Source of the DNA: Darksidea phi
Lineage: Eukaryota > Ascomycota > Dothideomycetes > Pleosporales > Lentitheciaceae
Assembly (NCBI GenBank): GCA_030770425.1
Contig: JASJFT010000226.1
Span: 1-64,000, forward strand
DNA length: 64,000 nucleotides
Direction of reading: 5' to 3'
Shown here: positions 11,259 through 20,700 of the stretch, piece by piece
How positions within the stretch are numbered: position 1 is the stretch's first letter
Layout: every line of letters begins with the position of its first letter
Position numbers and translations under genes: made by a program
The notes under the pieces: generated by a model
What the model was told of the DNA's origin: nothing
Databases searched by the model: none
What the model saw: the letters and a program-made list of their open reading frames with translations, nothing else

Positions 11259-11738
11259 TTTCCTGTGATGGTTCTAAGGCGGCGCGACTGAAGCAAAATT
11301 CTATCTTTTACTAATGGCAAGCGACAGTGGGACGGCAAAGTGCAAATCGTGGATTGGAGACATTGTTGGCTTCGAGCCATTTATGGGAGGCCGCGAGCAT
11401 CTACTTGCGCCGCCTAGCTCAGTGCCGTCCGTATTTGCATCTCGAGCGAGGTGGTTCGTCGTGAGATGAGCATGGCGTGACGGTCGTGGTGGTGATCGAA
11501 CCACCAGTTTGATGAGGATGAGACAGGATGACCACTAAGCCGCTTTAGGGCATCGCGCAACACCTCGTTAGTTGCCCTGTGAACGGAGGCGCGACATCAC
11601 ACTACTCCACTTCAAATCGCCCGGCCTTACCTCGGAGCATCGAATAGCGTAAGATTCATAATGTCGTTCATCCTTTGTACTAGATCCGCTCACAATCTGT
11701 ATGCGGTAAAATCATGTTACAGAAAAGTCGAGGGACCA
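11259..11738. other. Intergenic region, housekeeping-to-accessory boundary
   Basis: About 480 bp lies upstream of the protoglobin gene and downstream of the HET gene. No coding signal or repeat is visible. Confidence 0.4.
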
Positions 11739-13574
11739 TCAAACCAAGGTCACCCCAACTATAGGATCATCCTCAAGGGAGAAGTTCGACCATCTCTCAT
11801 CAACGAAGCACCCTCCAATAAGCCGAAACAGACGGGCAGGTGAGCCATGGCCTGTCGAGGGCCACGTGTATGGCTGGAGAAGAAACGAGAACTCATATGG
11901 TGTCATGTATACCCCCTGCGGATAAAAAACATAGTCACCAGCCTTGAGTGCAAGAGGAGCAACACCAGCTATTAGCGAGTTTCCATCCGTTACATAAAAT
12001 ATCGTGTGTCCATCCATAATCTTGTTGATTTCGTGATGAAGACTGGCCTTGTTGTACTGAAGGCGAGAGTCCGCTGGCCAAAAACCCAGGTCGTCCATCA
12101 ACGTCCTACGTAAAAGGTCCATCTGTTCTTTCTCCTGTCTCGGAAAGATCCCGTCTAAAATTGCGTTAACATCCCCAAAAATGCTTCCAAAATCAATGTC
12201 AGTATAACTATAAAATTGCTGAACGTCGTACAATGCGGCCCAGACGAGATTTTCCAAGGAGTGTAGTGTTTCGGAGTCATATTCAAGGGTCTTTACCGAC
12301 CGGAGCATCGATAATAGCTGGCACATGAATGTATCGTTATCCGGTATATCCACGTAGATAGACCTTGCCGCCAGAGTTTGTGGGGTTTCAACACGCTGAA
12401 GATGGCCATCGATGGAAAGTCCAACGCGATCTTCTACCGACACAATGTACGGAGCATACCTTTTCAGGTCCGATAGACGCTTATATGCGAAGCGGACCCT
12501 TGCAAATCTTTCTCGATTCCAGCTCGGGACCCACGAGGGCCATGCTGAGTTCTGCTGACCAAGGCTTCCAAAAGCCACAACGTGAGACAGGATGTCAAAT
12601 GTGGAGCCAGCCTCTACTGCAGCTGTAGCAAACGCCGTGTATGTTGAAGTCCAGTCATTCGAGTAATCTATTGGGCAGTGGATACAAGGGTTCAGTACCC
12701 GTCGCGACTCGTTAGAGATGATGCTATAGAGTGAAAATAGCCTATCTCTGTTGTCCAAACAGTGGCTTGAATGAAAGCGAAAGAGTAGTTCCAAGAGGCT
12801 TTGAGTTCTTGGGCGCAGGTTGACTGCGTTCTCCAGCGCGTAGATGGCGCTCAGTGGCAAAGCGTCTTTCTTGTCGATGTTCTCATCGTACAGGACTTCC
12901 GCACCGTCTCGGACCCAATTCCAGGACGCCTTGTATCTTCCGCATCGAATGACTACGTTTCGGCTGAGTGCTACTTCCTGGATAACCCACCGCCGGCAAA
13001 ACCATGGTCTAGAAAGCAGTGACGCGAGAAGAGCTGTCTGATTTCCTCGGGCTGCTGGTCCATCGTTGCGCTGACCTTCTATAATCGCATTGTTTTCTGC
13101 GAGGACTTTCTCCTTCAACAACGCGAAGGCTAGTGGAATCTGGTCGTCATCGTGCGCGTCGCCCAGCCAAACATGGACTTTGTCGGCACGACTGAAGATG
13201 GTACCCATGTTCTGCACCTGCTTTCCCTTCTCTTTCGCATCGGTCTGGTTGATACTAAGTGCGTCCACCCATAAAATCCGGGCCTCAGAAGCTTTCCGGA
13301 GATGGCGGAGTACGGAGTCTACATTATGTGTGATGGGTAGGTTTTGTGCGCCGCATTTGAGTATCAACGAGGTTGGCAATCCACCCCAGCAGTACGAAAT
13401 GGCTTCGTAGGGTGGTGGAATAAGCGCCTGATCTGTCCAGAATAGCTGGCGCCTGAGAAGACGTCCCTCGAGAGGGTCCAAGAAATTCGGTGATGGTAGC
13501 AGTGAGAGAACTCGTATCTCATTCTGCGCATCTATTGGCTGGTACTTATAAGGTGGGAGGCTTTGATCCGCCAT
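11739..13574 (-). CDS. HET-domain (heterokaryon incompatibility) protein
   Basis: The single-exon 611-aa product has a canonical HET domain at about residues 56-210. Its blocks are YEAISYCWG, then ILWVDALSINQTDAKEKGKQ, then FSRADKVHVWLGDAHDD, then WVIQEVALSRNVVIRCG. HET proteins can trigger cell death when incompatible hyphae fuse, and the domain is related to TIR-like folds. The C-terminal ~380 residues are the usual variable region of stand-alone fungal HET proteins and include a GDYVFYPQGVYMTPYEF segment near the end. There is no NB or repeat module. Its partner and specificity cannot be inferred. The ORF is intact, unlike several neighbours. Confidence 0.9.
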   Translation of the reverse strand: MADQSLPPYKYQPIDAQNEIRVLSLLPSPNFLDPLEGRLLRRQLFWTDQALIPPPYEAISYCWGGLPTSLILKCGAQNLPITHNVDSVLRHLRKASEARILWVDALSINQTDAKEKGKQVQNMGTIFSRADKVHVWLGDAHDDDQIPLAFALLKEKVLAENNAIIEGQRNDGPAARGNQTALLASLLSRPWFCRRWVIQEVALSRNVVIRCGRYKASWNWVRDGAEVLYDENIDKKDALPLSAIYALENAVNLRPRTQSLLELLFRFHSSHCLDNRDRLFSLYSIISNESRRVLNPCIHCPIDYSNDWTSTYTAFATAAVEAGSTFDILSHVVAFGSLGQQNSAWPSWVPSWNRERFARVRFAYKRLSDLKRYAPYIVSVEDRVGLSIDGHLQRVETPQTLAARSIYVDIPDNDTFMCQLLSMLRSVKTLEYDSETLHSLENLVWAALYDVQQFYSYTDIDFGSIFGDVNAILDGIFPRQEKEQMDLLRRTLMDDLGFWPADSRLQYNKASLHHEINKIMDGHTIFYVTDGNSLIAGVAPLALKAGDYVFYPQGVYMTPYEFSFLLQPYTWPSTGHGSPARLFRLIGGCFVDERWSNFSLEDDPIVGVTLV

Positions 13575-13757
13575 GTCGTTGATGTGATGGTGCTCACTCT
13601 ATCCTCATTGCCCAATTCGTAGGCCTCGGACAGTGACAATAGATGCCTCAGCCTCATTCGGCAAAAACGTGGCATTGGGCAAATATACGGTATACATTAA
13701 AGCCACTATGCTGCCCTGGCAGGATCGAATTGTTGTTGAAAGGAGTTGGAGCTATAA

Positions 13758-13850
13758 ATGACTGCGGGGACATGTGTCGCTATTTCTCGTATTGATGATT
13801 ACATAAATGGAACCAAACTCCTTTCGGTCAACCTCGGTCAAATATTCCGT
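13758..13850 (+). pseudogene. Possible APSES/KilA-N domain fragment
   Basis: The frame from 13758 reads TCVAISRIDDYINGTKLLSV, which resembles the APSES DNA-binding core (pattern V-A-R-R-x-D-x-x-x-I-N-G-T-K-L-L-N-V of StuA/Sok2-type regulators). The similarity stops after about 30 residues and no flanking APSES blocks were found, so this would be a relic. A chance match cannot be excluded. Confidence 0.35.
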
Positions 13851-14360
13851 CCCCTTCAGAGTAACACGGCAACGGACATCAAACCCACCAAACAGCCAGA
13901 TCAATTTAGGAGACGCAAAAAGGAAAACCAAAAACATACGACAGTGGGAATTCGCTAGTGGTCACCCACCTAACTACTAATCCACCGGTACCCTGCTTAA
14001 ATATAGCTGAGCGAACGGGAAGCATTGTTTTCAAGGTCCTATGGTCGTATGTACTCGTTATCTTTTGCTATAAGATATATATTGTGCGGTTTGGTGTAAA
14101 GGATGGATTGCACAGGCAGGCTACCGTGTTCTTATAGGTCCGTAAACTAGGCTGCACGCCCTGATGAGAGAGACTTGTCAAGCGATGCACACAAAGTCTG
14201 CCCACATGCAGCAGTCTTGACTTCGCTTTGTCTCTTTCACAACATATACTTCGCTCACTGCCCCATCGCCGCATGCGTGGCGTCTGTGCGCCCAGTTGTG
14301 CTTGCCGACGTCAAGTGTTCGACTTTTTCCGTGTACAAATACGATTACAGTGCCGGTTTT

Positions 14361-14395
14361 CAGGTACTTACAGGTACTTACAGGTACTTACAGGT
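14361..14395. repeat. 10-bp tandem repeat, 3.5 copies
   Basis: CAGGTACTTA is repeated three times perfectly followed by CAGGT. It is non-coding and probably a slippage product. Confidence 0.9.
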
Positions 14396-15114
14396 TATCA
14401 ATAGAATACACCCTCCTCTCTTAGCAGATATTTCACCGCCCGCAAGTTAGCGCCCCTGATAGCTCCAGAATGTCAAAATCTCGGTGGCCGAGATCGACAA
14501 CGTTTCCTACCGCTTTCATTAGCCTACGCGGCAGTACCGAGTACGGCCATCACACAAGAGGTCTGTATTTCGTTGTGAGAAGCCCCAACCGTATGAGACA
14601 GCAACAGAGGGCGCAGTTTTTTGTATGCTTGAGCGATCCGTAGACCAGACCGCGGCACAAAAGTTGCGCTTTGAGCGGATCAGGGAAGCCGATAGTACTT
14701 TCAAGTATTACAAGTCAGATTTGGGTGGCTGGTTCAATAGGGGCGTATCCCTATAGCGGAATCGAGTTATCCATGGTGTAATGGTTGTGAGGTGCGAGAG
14801 ACTTGTAGGTGGGGCAAAGCGGGGCTTGATTCGAGGAACCCAGAGCGATGCATTATTTTTTCCGACATATCGGTCTCGGTTAGTGCACCTAGCCGACTCG
14901 ATGGAGTTGCATTTTAAAGAATGCTCATTGAGAAAAGCGCTCCCCAGTGGCGAAGGTGACAACGCTGAGCAAAGACAGATAAAAACACTATATTCCAGCG
15001 AGGTACCAGACTAAAACGACAGTAATTGGGCTTAAGACTAATACGGATCATAATGAATCTCGATAAGAGAGACCACTCCGGAAGGTCATAGAAGTCCATC
15101 TATTAGTTTGGATT

Positions 15115-16710
15115 TTCACAGTGGAAATTTCTTTTGAAGGTCCGCACGAAACACGTTAAGAGTTTGTACACAGTAGAGCACACATTCTATAACCCAGGCC
15201 ACAAGTGAACAATGGTGCATCGGGTTGCTCGATCCAGCGCTCGGGACGGAAGGCTTCAGGGTCATTCAAGAGTTCTGTATCTGTAAATGCATTGTCGGCT
15301 GGCCTTCTTACGGATTTATCCTATCAAGAGTAGCAGTAAACATGAGTAACTCACCGTAGTTGCAAGCTCACTCATTCATGTACCATGTGGTACTGTTTGA
15401 TATTATCGCGCCCTCGTATGCGATGACCTTGATAGACTCCCTAGGCAATACTATGGGCATGACAGTGAAGTATCGAGGTGCCTCCTTCACTATGGCAACA
15501 ATGTAGACGCATTTCTGGTCGTCCGCAGCATCGCATGAAGGTTGTGCTACTGCAGAATCCTGGAATTCCTAGATAGCTCGATATGACTTCTCCTGTATCT
15601 CCGTGTGCTGAGCAAAGAAGCATAAACTTCATTGCGCCGTACTTGCGCCGTACTAACCTCCGTCTCAAACCTGTCCGATATAAGCGACGCATTAATCATC
15701 GTCAGCTCAATATCATAAGTGCACCCTTCTTGGAATGAATATACTAGCTATATGCAGGGTTCGTTCGTTCTTATAGCTACCTTATCGGCGAGATCGTTGT
15801 TCAGTTTCTTCATAAACTAACTCGGCATTCCTTGAACTCCAGCGCCATAGCGGGTTGTCTGTTGAAAGGGAGTAGTCGTAGTAAAGGAATGTAGTCCTGC
15901 AGGTTATCCTGTGTGGACCGGAACCAGTCAAGAACCTCCTCAACTGCTACGATCTCTTTGAATAGGAGATCTTCATGTGAGACTACCCTCTCGCCAAAGT
16001 TTATGGTCATGGCTAGTGACAGAGCAAGACACTAAACCATGGGAAGAGGATCAATGGCGACTTATCAGCCTTACCGTATTGCAGTAGGTCTTAGACAAAT
16101 GTCCTTGTCTCGAGATCTATGTGAGGTACATATGCCTGGACGGCCGGACGGTTCAGCGCCAGCGCCTCCCCCTCCTTTTTGCGCTTCAATGAGTCATTGT
16201 AAAGAGAAGTGCCGATGGTGGGCTTTGAGGAGTCTGAAACAACCTGATTGTCTTAATATCCTGCACGATGCGACGCCGCTTCCGAGCACGTACTTTGTAG
16301 AAGGTGTAAGTCTGTGGCTTTGAACTTTGGGCGTTCGAGTTCGTAATCCAGAAATTTTGACCGCACTAGCGCTATTGGCAGCAACTACTGGGTAGTTTCC
16401 TAGCTGCACTTGATACGCCGCGCCATACGTACTCTGCCCATTCCCGGTATTTATACGCCGCCTCAACGCGGATGTTTCACAAGTTGCCAATCAACGGCCG
16501 GCCTCTAGGTCCTCGCAGAGCACAGACACGAGCCTTGCTGCGGACAGCTTCATTGATAACGATGAAGAGGAGAAAAGGGATTAATGCGGGAAACAGAACA
16601 AGGAAGAGAAAATGCACGAACACGCGTTGCTTTGATCCCGAAATCTTCACGAAAATGGCTAAGCAGACTAGAAAAATCGGAGACTGTAATCTACCTACTG
16701 CGTATTTCAT
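15115..16710 (-). pseudogene. Degraded cytochrome P450 (CYP504-like)
   Basis: Pieces of one P450 appear in order on the minus strand but in changing frames with stops. They are: a hydrophobic anchor plus LRGPRGRPLIGNL (about 16480-16710); a β1-like block YGAAYQVQLGNYPVVAANSA (about 16390); ALNRPAVQAYVPHIDLETRT (about 16120); INFGERVVSHEDLL and FRSTQDNLQDYIPLLRLLP (15860-16010); the helix-K ExxR block IVAIVKEAPRYFTVMPIVLP (about 15450); PEAFRPERWIEQPDAPLFTC and GLGYRMCA at the haem-Cys loop (15165-15260). The ALNRP and FRST..W/LQDYIPLLR blocks resemble CYP504 phenylacetate hydroxylases. The gene is clearly dead: several indels, and a stop within the HIDLE block. Confidence 0.88.
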
Positions 16711-17023
16711 GACCTCGCAGTCCCCCCCTCAACATCCATGAGCCAGCTCCCATAGCAAGTAACAAAATCTTCCCTTCAACCCTTCGTTACACTTACCATG
16801 TTTCGTCTCAACTTAAGCTTATCTTCATTCATATTAAAGTGCGGAGCACTTTAGTGACATTAACCACTCTTAGATCGGTCCTTCAGTCGGCCATATGTTA
16901 TATATTTCCGAGACAACGTACGAGCCACGCAAATTTTGCACCCGCTGACTTGTTGAGTTACAAAGTTATCTTCGCTCTGCAGCTCCGCCCTAGCGCGTGT
17001 GCTCTGCAATAAACTCCACTTTC
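16711..17023. other. Short intergenic region
   Basis: About 310 bp between the P450 pseudogene and the beta-propeller gene. It is AT-richer than its surroundings and contains no coding signal. Confidence 0.4.
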
Positions 17024-18004
17024 TCAATTCAAACTCAAAGCAACCACTTTCCCTCCTTCCAAGAAGTCCTTCAACCCATCAGCACCGCCATTCTTCAATC
17101 CTCCCATCGTGCATACATAGAACATACCCCTATCTTTCCATGTCCTTCCTAGCGTCGCCCCAGTCACTCCAGCGACCTCTAAGCTATTCTGCCCTCCAGC
17201 AATTGGGACATGTCCTTCAGCCGTAACCCTCTCAACTACATTGGCAAACGGCCTTGCGACGAAAGCCGTACCATCATCCGTCACCGCTAGGTCATCCACA
17301 ACTGAGATGTTGGCGAGGATAGTGAATGGTCCTATAGCTCGGCCAGTCCTTTTGTCCACATCAACGCGATTCACGGTGCCGAGCTGCGTGTTTGTAAAGT
17401 AAAGAGTTGAGCCCACAACCTTCATGCCATTGACACCACCAGTGGGGCTTGCCGACGGGTCGTATGCTACAGCTGCGTTTTGTATGACGACGCCATAGTC
17501 TCCACTTTCGACATCCAGTTTGACAACGTTGCCGGCGGTGGTATCAGACATTAGGACGATTCGATCGCTGAGAGCTGCGAGGCCATTGATATATCGGGTG
17601 CGTGACAGGTCCACAATCTTTTCAACCTTCTTTTCTTTCCCGCTCAAGTCAACTTTCCAGGCGCTGGAACTACCAGCCGTCTCTCCTTCGGCCAGACTGT
17701 AGTTTCCGGTTGCCACTACGAAGACGTCGGGTTCGTACTCGGCGATACCAGATACTGTGTTCGCACCAGGGAACGAGTGAAGCAGTGTGCTGGTCGTGGA
17801 TGAACCGTTTGTAGCGAAGGGATCAATGATGTGGAGCTCAGGCTTTCCGATCATACTGACAAGCAGTAATCCGTTCCGGGTGGCTGCAATGTTTTCCACC
17901 CATGTTGGGTTTGGGAATTGGAAGATCGTCCGAGGGAGGCTTGATTGCTGCGAAGGCAAGCTGAGGAGCAAGGTGTGGAAGAGGATTGATGTCGAAAAGT
18001 GCAT
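17024..18004 (-). CDS. Secreted six-bladed beta-propeller protein (SMP-30 / hetero-Diels-Alderase-like)
   Basis: The 326-aa single-exon product starts with a probable signal peptide (MHFSTSILFHTLLLSLPSQQ). Blade-like repeats follow: NPTWVENIAATRNGLLLVSM, NTVSGIAEYEPDVFVVATGN, RYINGLAALSDRIVLMSDTT, GVNGMKVVGSTLYFTNTQLG, VVDDLAVTDDGTAFVARP and GATLGRTWKDRGMFYVCTMG. This is the fungal SMP-30/gluconolactonase-like propeller family, some members of which act as hetero-Diels-Alderases in secondary metabolism; most are uncharacterised. Flanking P450 and acyl-CoA dehydrogenase relics make a former metabolic cluster conceivable, but the substrate is unknown. The ORF is intact. Confidence 0.82.
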   Translation of the reverse strand: MHFSTSILFHTLLLSLPSQQSSLPRTIFQFPNPTWVENIAATRNGLLLVSMIGKPELHIIDPFATNGSSTTSTLLHSFPGANTVSGIAEYEPDVFVVATGNYSLAEGETAGSSSAWKVDLSGKEKKVEKIVDLSRTRYINGLAALSDRIVLMSDTTAGNVVKLDVESGDYGVVIQNAAVAYDPSASPTGGVNGMKVVGSTLYFTNTQLGTVNRVDVDKRTGRAIGPFTILANISVVDDLAVTDDGTAFVARPFANVVERVTAEGHVPIAGGQNSLEVAGVTGATLGRTWKDRGMFYVCTMGGLKNGGADGLKDFLEGGKVVALSLN

Positions 18005-18819
18005 GTTGTCAAGTGCGAGTTATCCTCTACGGGATTTTGATGTGCTAGTGGCTTGGCTCTAGGACTTCGATGTTAAAGCAATCCTGAAAGTACGCCAGTT
18101 CCAGCGCATGTCTCCTCTTTATACCACTGGCAGGCTTGCTAATTTCCCTTCTAAATGTTTAACCACTTGAAGATTAAACGTCAACCTGGTCGTGACAAAT
18201 AGCCTCGCCTAGGCATCCACCGCTGACGACAGCCCCGAAAGCAACCACCCACATTAGTCTCATCTCGCGAACTTCAAGCGAATACGGAATGACCTGATAC
18301 TACATCTCACGCAAAAAACTGGAATAAGGTACAACCACTCAACAATCTAGGGACGGACAAACCAGGTATTATGACATAGCCTCCGCTGTATCCGCCAATA
18401 TGATAACATTCATCACAGCTTCGACCACGCGTTCTCGGCTGCCTGATGCGGCTTCGGAGTTTCTCGCACGCCAAGATTGAATAGTGCATCTTTTGAGCCA
18501 GCTATGGAAGTTAAAATAGGCTGAAAATATGAGACAATGAGCATACCAGGAGCGCTCAAGTTGGGCATGCTGCGATAGAAAGCTTCAATCCTCGCGCCTC
18601 AACCGATTTTCGTAAGAGCCAGTCTATCCAAGTCAACGGCCACTTCCACAGGGGCCTCGTCCGTGGAACTCACTCCGCCATAATTTTCAAACACTCTTTT
18701 GCTACATACTTACATATCATCCCGCCTTGACCTTCAACAATGCTGTCGTACCGCCTAGCGGTCTAGCGCCTAGCGGTCTAGCGCCTTCCGCATCACTCAT
18801 GTGTTCCACCTCATAGATG
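18005..18819. other. Intergenic region
   Basis: About 815 bp with no supported gene. It contains a 15-bp direct repeat at 18752-18785. Confidence 0.4.
18752..18785. repeat. 15-bp tandem repeat, 2.3 copies
   Basis: CGCCTAGCGGTCTAG occurs twice back to back followed by CGCC. It lies just outside the 3' end of the acyl-CoA dehydrogenase pseudogene. Confidence 0.9.
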
Positions 18820-19740
18820 ATCTGGTCTGTTCATGTTGTAGTGCCTCCACCTGCCCTGCACCCCCAAACTTGTTCCTCACCATCGACTGCTCAATCAAAT
18901 TCTTATCAAATGCCTCCCTCTTTCATGCCCGCTGGAGCCGATCGTGGGGTGCAATCCTACAACCGCGGGTCGCTTGGAACGCTATCCACAGCCGCTGTGG
19001 TTGAAGCCAACCATTGTTGGCGGAAGCCTTGGCCTTGTTTTCCGACAAGATATTCCACAGGGACTGCGACGTCCTCGAGCGTGACGCATGTCGTTGCGGA
19101 AAGTGGGCCGGCAATGACCGATACAGGACGTGTCCGGAGACCTTCAGAACGTGGGATGAGAAGCATAGAAATTCCCTCTGCGCCAGGGCCACCAGTGCCT
19201 ACAGCAGTCATAAAATATTCGCTAAACATGCTGTTGATGATTCCATTTCTTCTCGCCGTTGACGACGTAGTGCTTACCATCCGGCGTCCTCCTAGCAGTA
19301 GTCGTGATGTTGCGCACATCGCTTCCATCCGAGGGCTCCGTGACCGCCAGGCAGATTCTCTTCTCACCGCTCAAGATCTTGGGCAAAACTTGTTCCGCAA
19401 TCGCTTACTAGCGAACTTTGCTAGTGGCGGCGCGCCGACTGTAATCCCGATGAACGGTGAGCAAATACTGCCACCGCGGAGGGGTTGTCCCGGGCACAAA
19501 ATCGTGGAAGCCATCCCATTCTTCAGACTCGATTCCGAAAATGATGGGGTGGTGTGACTACTCTTTAGGTGTGGTCTTCCCGCACGCAATGGGAATAGGA
19601 AGGCCGGCTTGTGCGCATTCAAGGTAGATAGGTGGAGGGACTGCGCCGGCTTCGACCCAATCATCCGTGTAGGGTGCAACGCACTATTCTCAATTAGAAA
19701 TTCTCTGTGGCCAAGCAACCTTGAACGATTTAAGGCGACG
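18820..19740 (-). pseudogene. Degraded acyl-CoA dehydrogenase
   Basis: Collinear acyl-CoA dehydrogenase blocks are spread over three frames: DDWVEAGAVPPPIYLECAQA (about 19640), EEWDGFHDFV (about 19520), VLPKILSGEKRICLAVTEPS with HYVVNGEKKW (19230-19400), FSEYFMTAVGTGGPGAEGIS and EDVAVPVEYLVGKQGQGF (19040-19240), and EAFDKNLIEQSMVRNKF (about 18880). These correspond to the N-terminal helices, the FAD/substrate T-E-P block, the middle β-domain and the C-terminal helices. At least two frameshifts and some stops break the gene. The substrate class cannot be told. Confidence 0.88.
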
Positions 19741-20700
19741 GGAACTATATGAAGAGCCAAGGAGGAGGCGCGGTGGTCCCTATCTCGTCACACCCCTTCC
19801 CTACAGCATATCGAAGCCTTCGATTGCTTTCTTTATAGCAAGACGACGGGCGGTCCGTATACCTAAGCACTTTGGCATTTATGGACTGACCATTAACGGG
19901 TTTTTAGCTCACCAGCTCGGCTCTGCCCATGGAAGCGTGCTGCTGTATGATGAAGAAGTCATCGTGATATGTGCATAGGGAACTCACGCGGACTAAGAGT
20001 GAGTCTTCGAGATAGAAGAGAGCATCGATGCCCTAACCACTAAGTTTTGCATCAGTGAGTCGAGTGTAGCTCACTGTCGAGGATTGACCGAGCCGATTGC
20101 TAGAAGTGGAGTCTAAAGCCGAGGCCGCCCCGCTTTCATTTGACGCTTGTCCCGGATTGGCCACGGCTGACGCGATGACATTGAAGGGAATCAGATGCAT
20201 TCGGATGCTTTGGCACATATGAAAGACTCAAAAAGTAGTAGTACACTCAATAGATGATGAATATTGGAAAACCGTTGTAATGAGAGTGTCACGTGGATGC
20301 ATCCGAGAGCACGAAACCGACCCGCACTAGCTCGCGATCGTCTATTCGAAGCGCGTCTCGCGTCTTTCGCAACTACTCCCTCCACAACTCTCAACAGCCG
20401 TTGTTGGCCTAAATAAGCTCGCAATTGAGGCCGACTGAACGTAGAGTGGCCGGATGACTGGTGTGGTCGTCAACGCGGCTCGGGTTGGGCCGTGCTTTGA
20501 GGCTGGGCCCCGTGGCTGAGCACGCAGACAAGCGCCCATTGCAGCCTGCTCGACGTGTTCTGTGTTAATGCGCGACACTTGAACAGGACGAGAGATATGT
20601 ACCGCTGCTCTACGCTTCCTAGCTCTCGGCGACAATACGCTTACGCTGCGATCGAACTCGACCAACATTCTCTGCTCGAGGAGAACATACGGGTGCCACA
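19741..20700. other. Intergenic region upstream of the NLR-like gene
   Basis: About 960 bp that should include the promoter and 5' UTR of the HET-NB-ARC-TPR gene. Frames here show no recognisable product. Confidence 0.4.

Larger units (their letters stand above)
13575..15114. other. Gene-poor stretch with fragments
   Basis: About 1.5 kb upstream of the HET gene. It holds a possible APSES-domain scrap (13758-13850) and a short tandem repeat (14361-14395), annotated separately. Between 14560 and 15010 a + strand frame encodes a charged stretch containing KLRFERIREADSTFKYYKSD, interrupted by stops; this may be another decayed gene but was not recognised. Confidence 0.4.

Noticed and set aside
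14361..14395. Short direct repeats as a CRISPR-like array
   Set aside because: Units are 10 bp and contiguous with no spacers, and the genome is eukaryotic.
18817..19557. 246-codon + strand frame
   Set aside because: It is antisense to the acyl-CoA dehydrogenase pseudogene, whose family blocks read on the minus strand.
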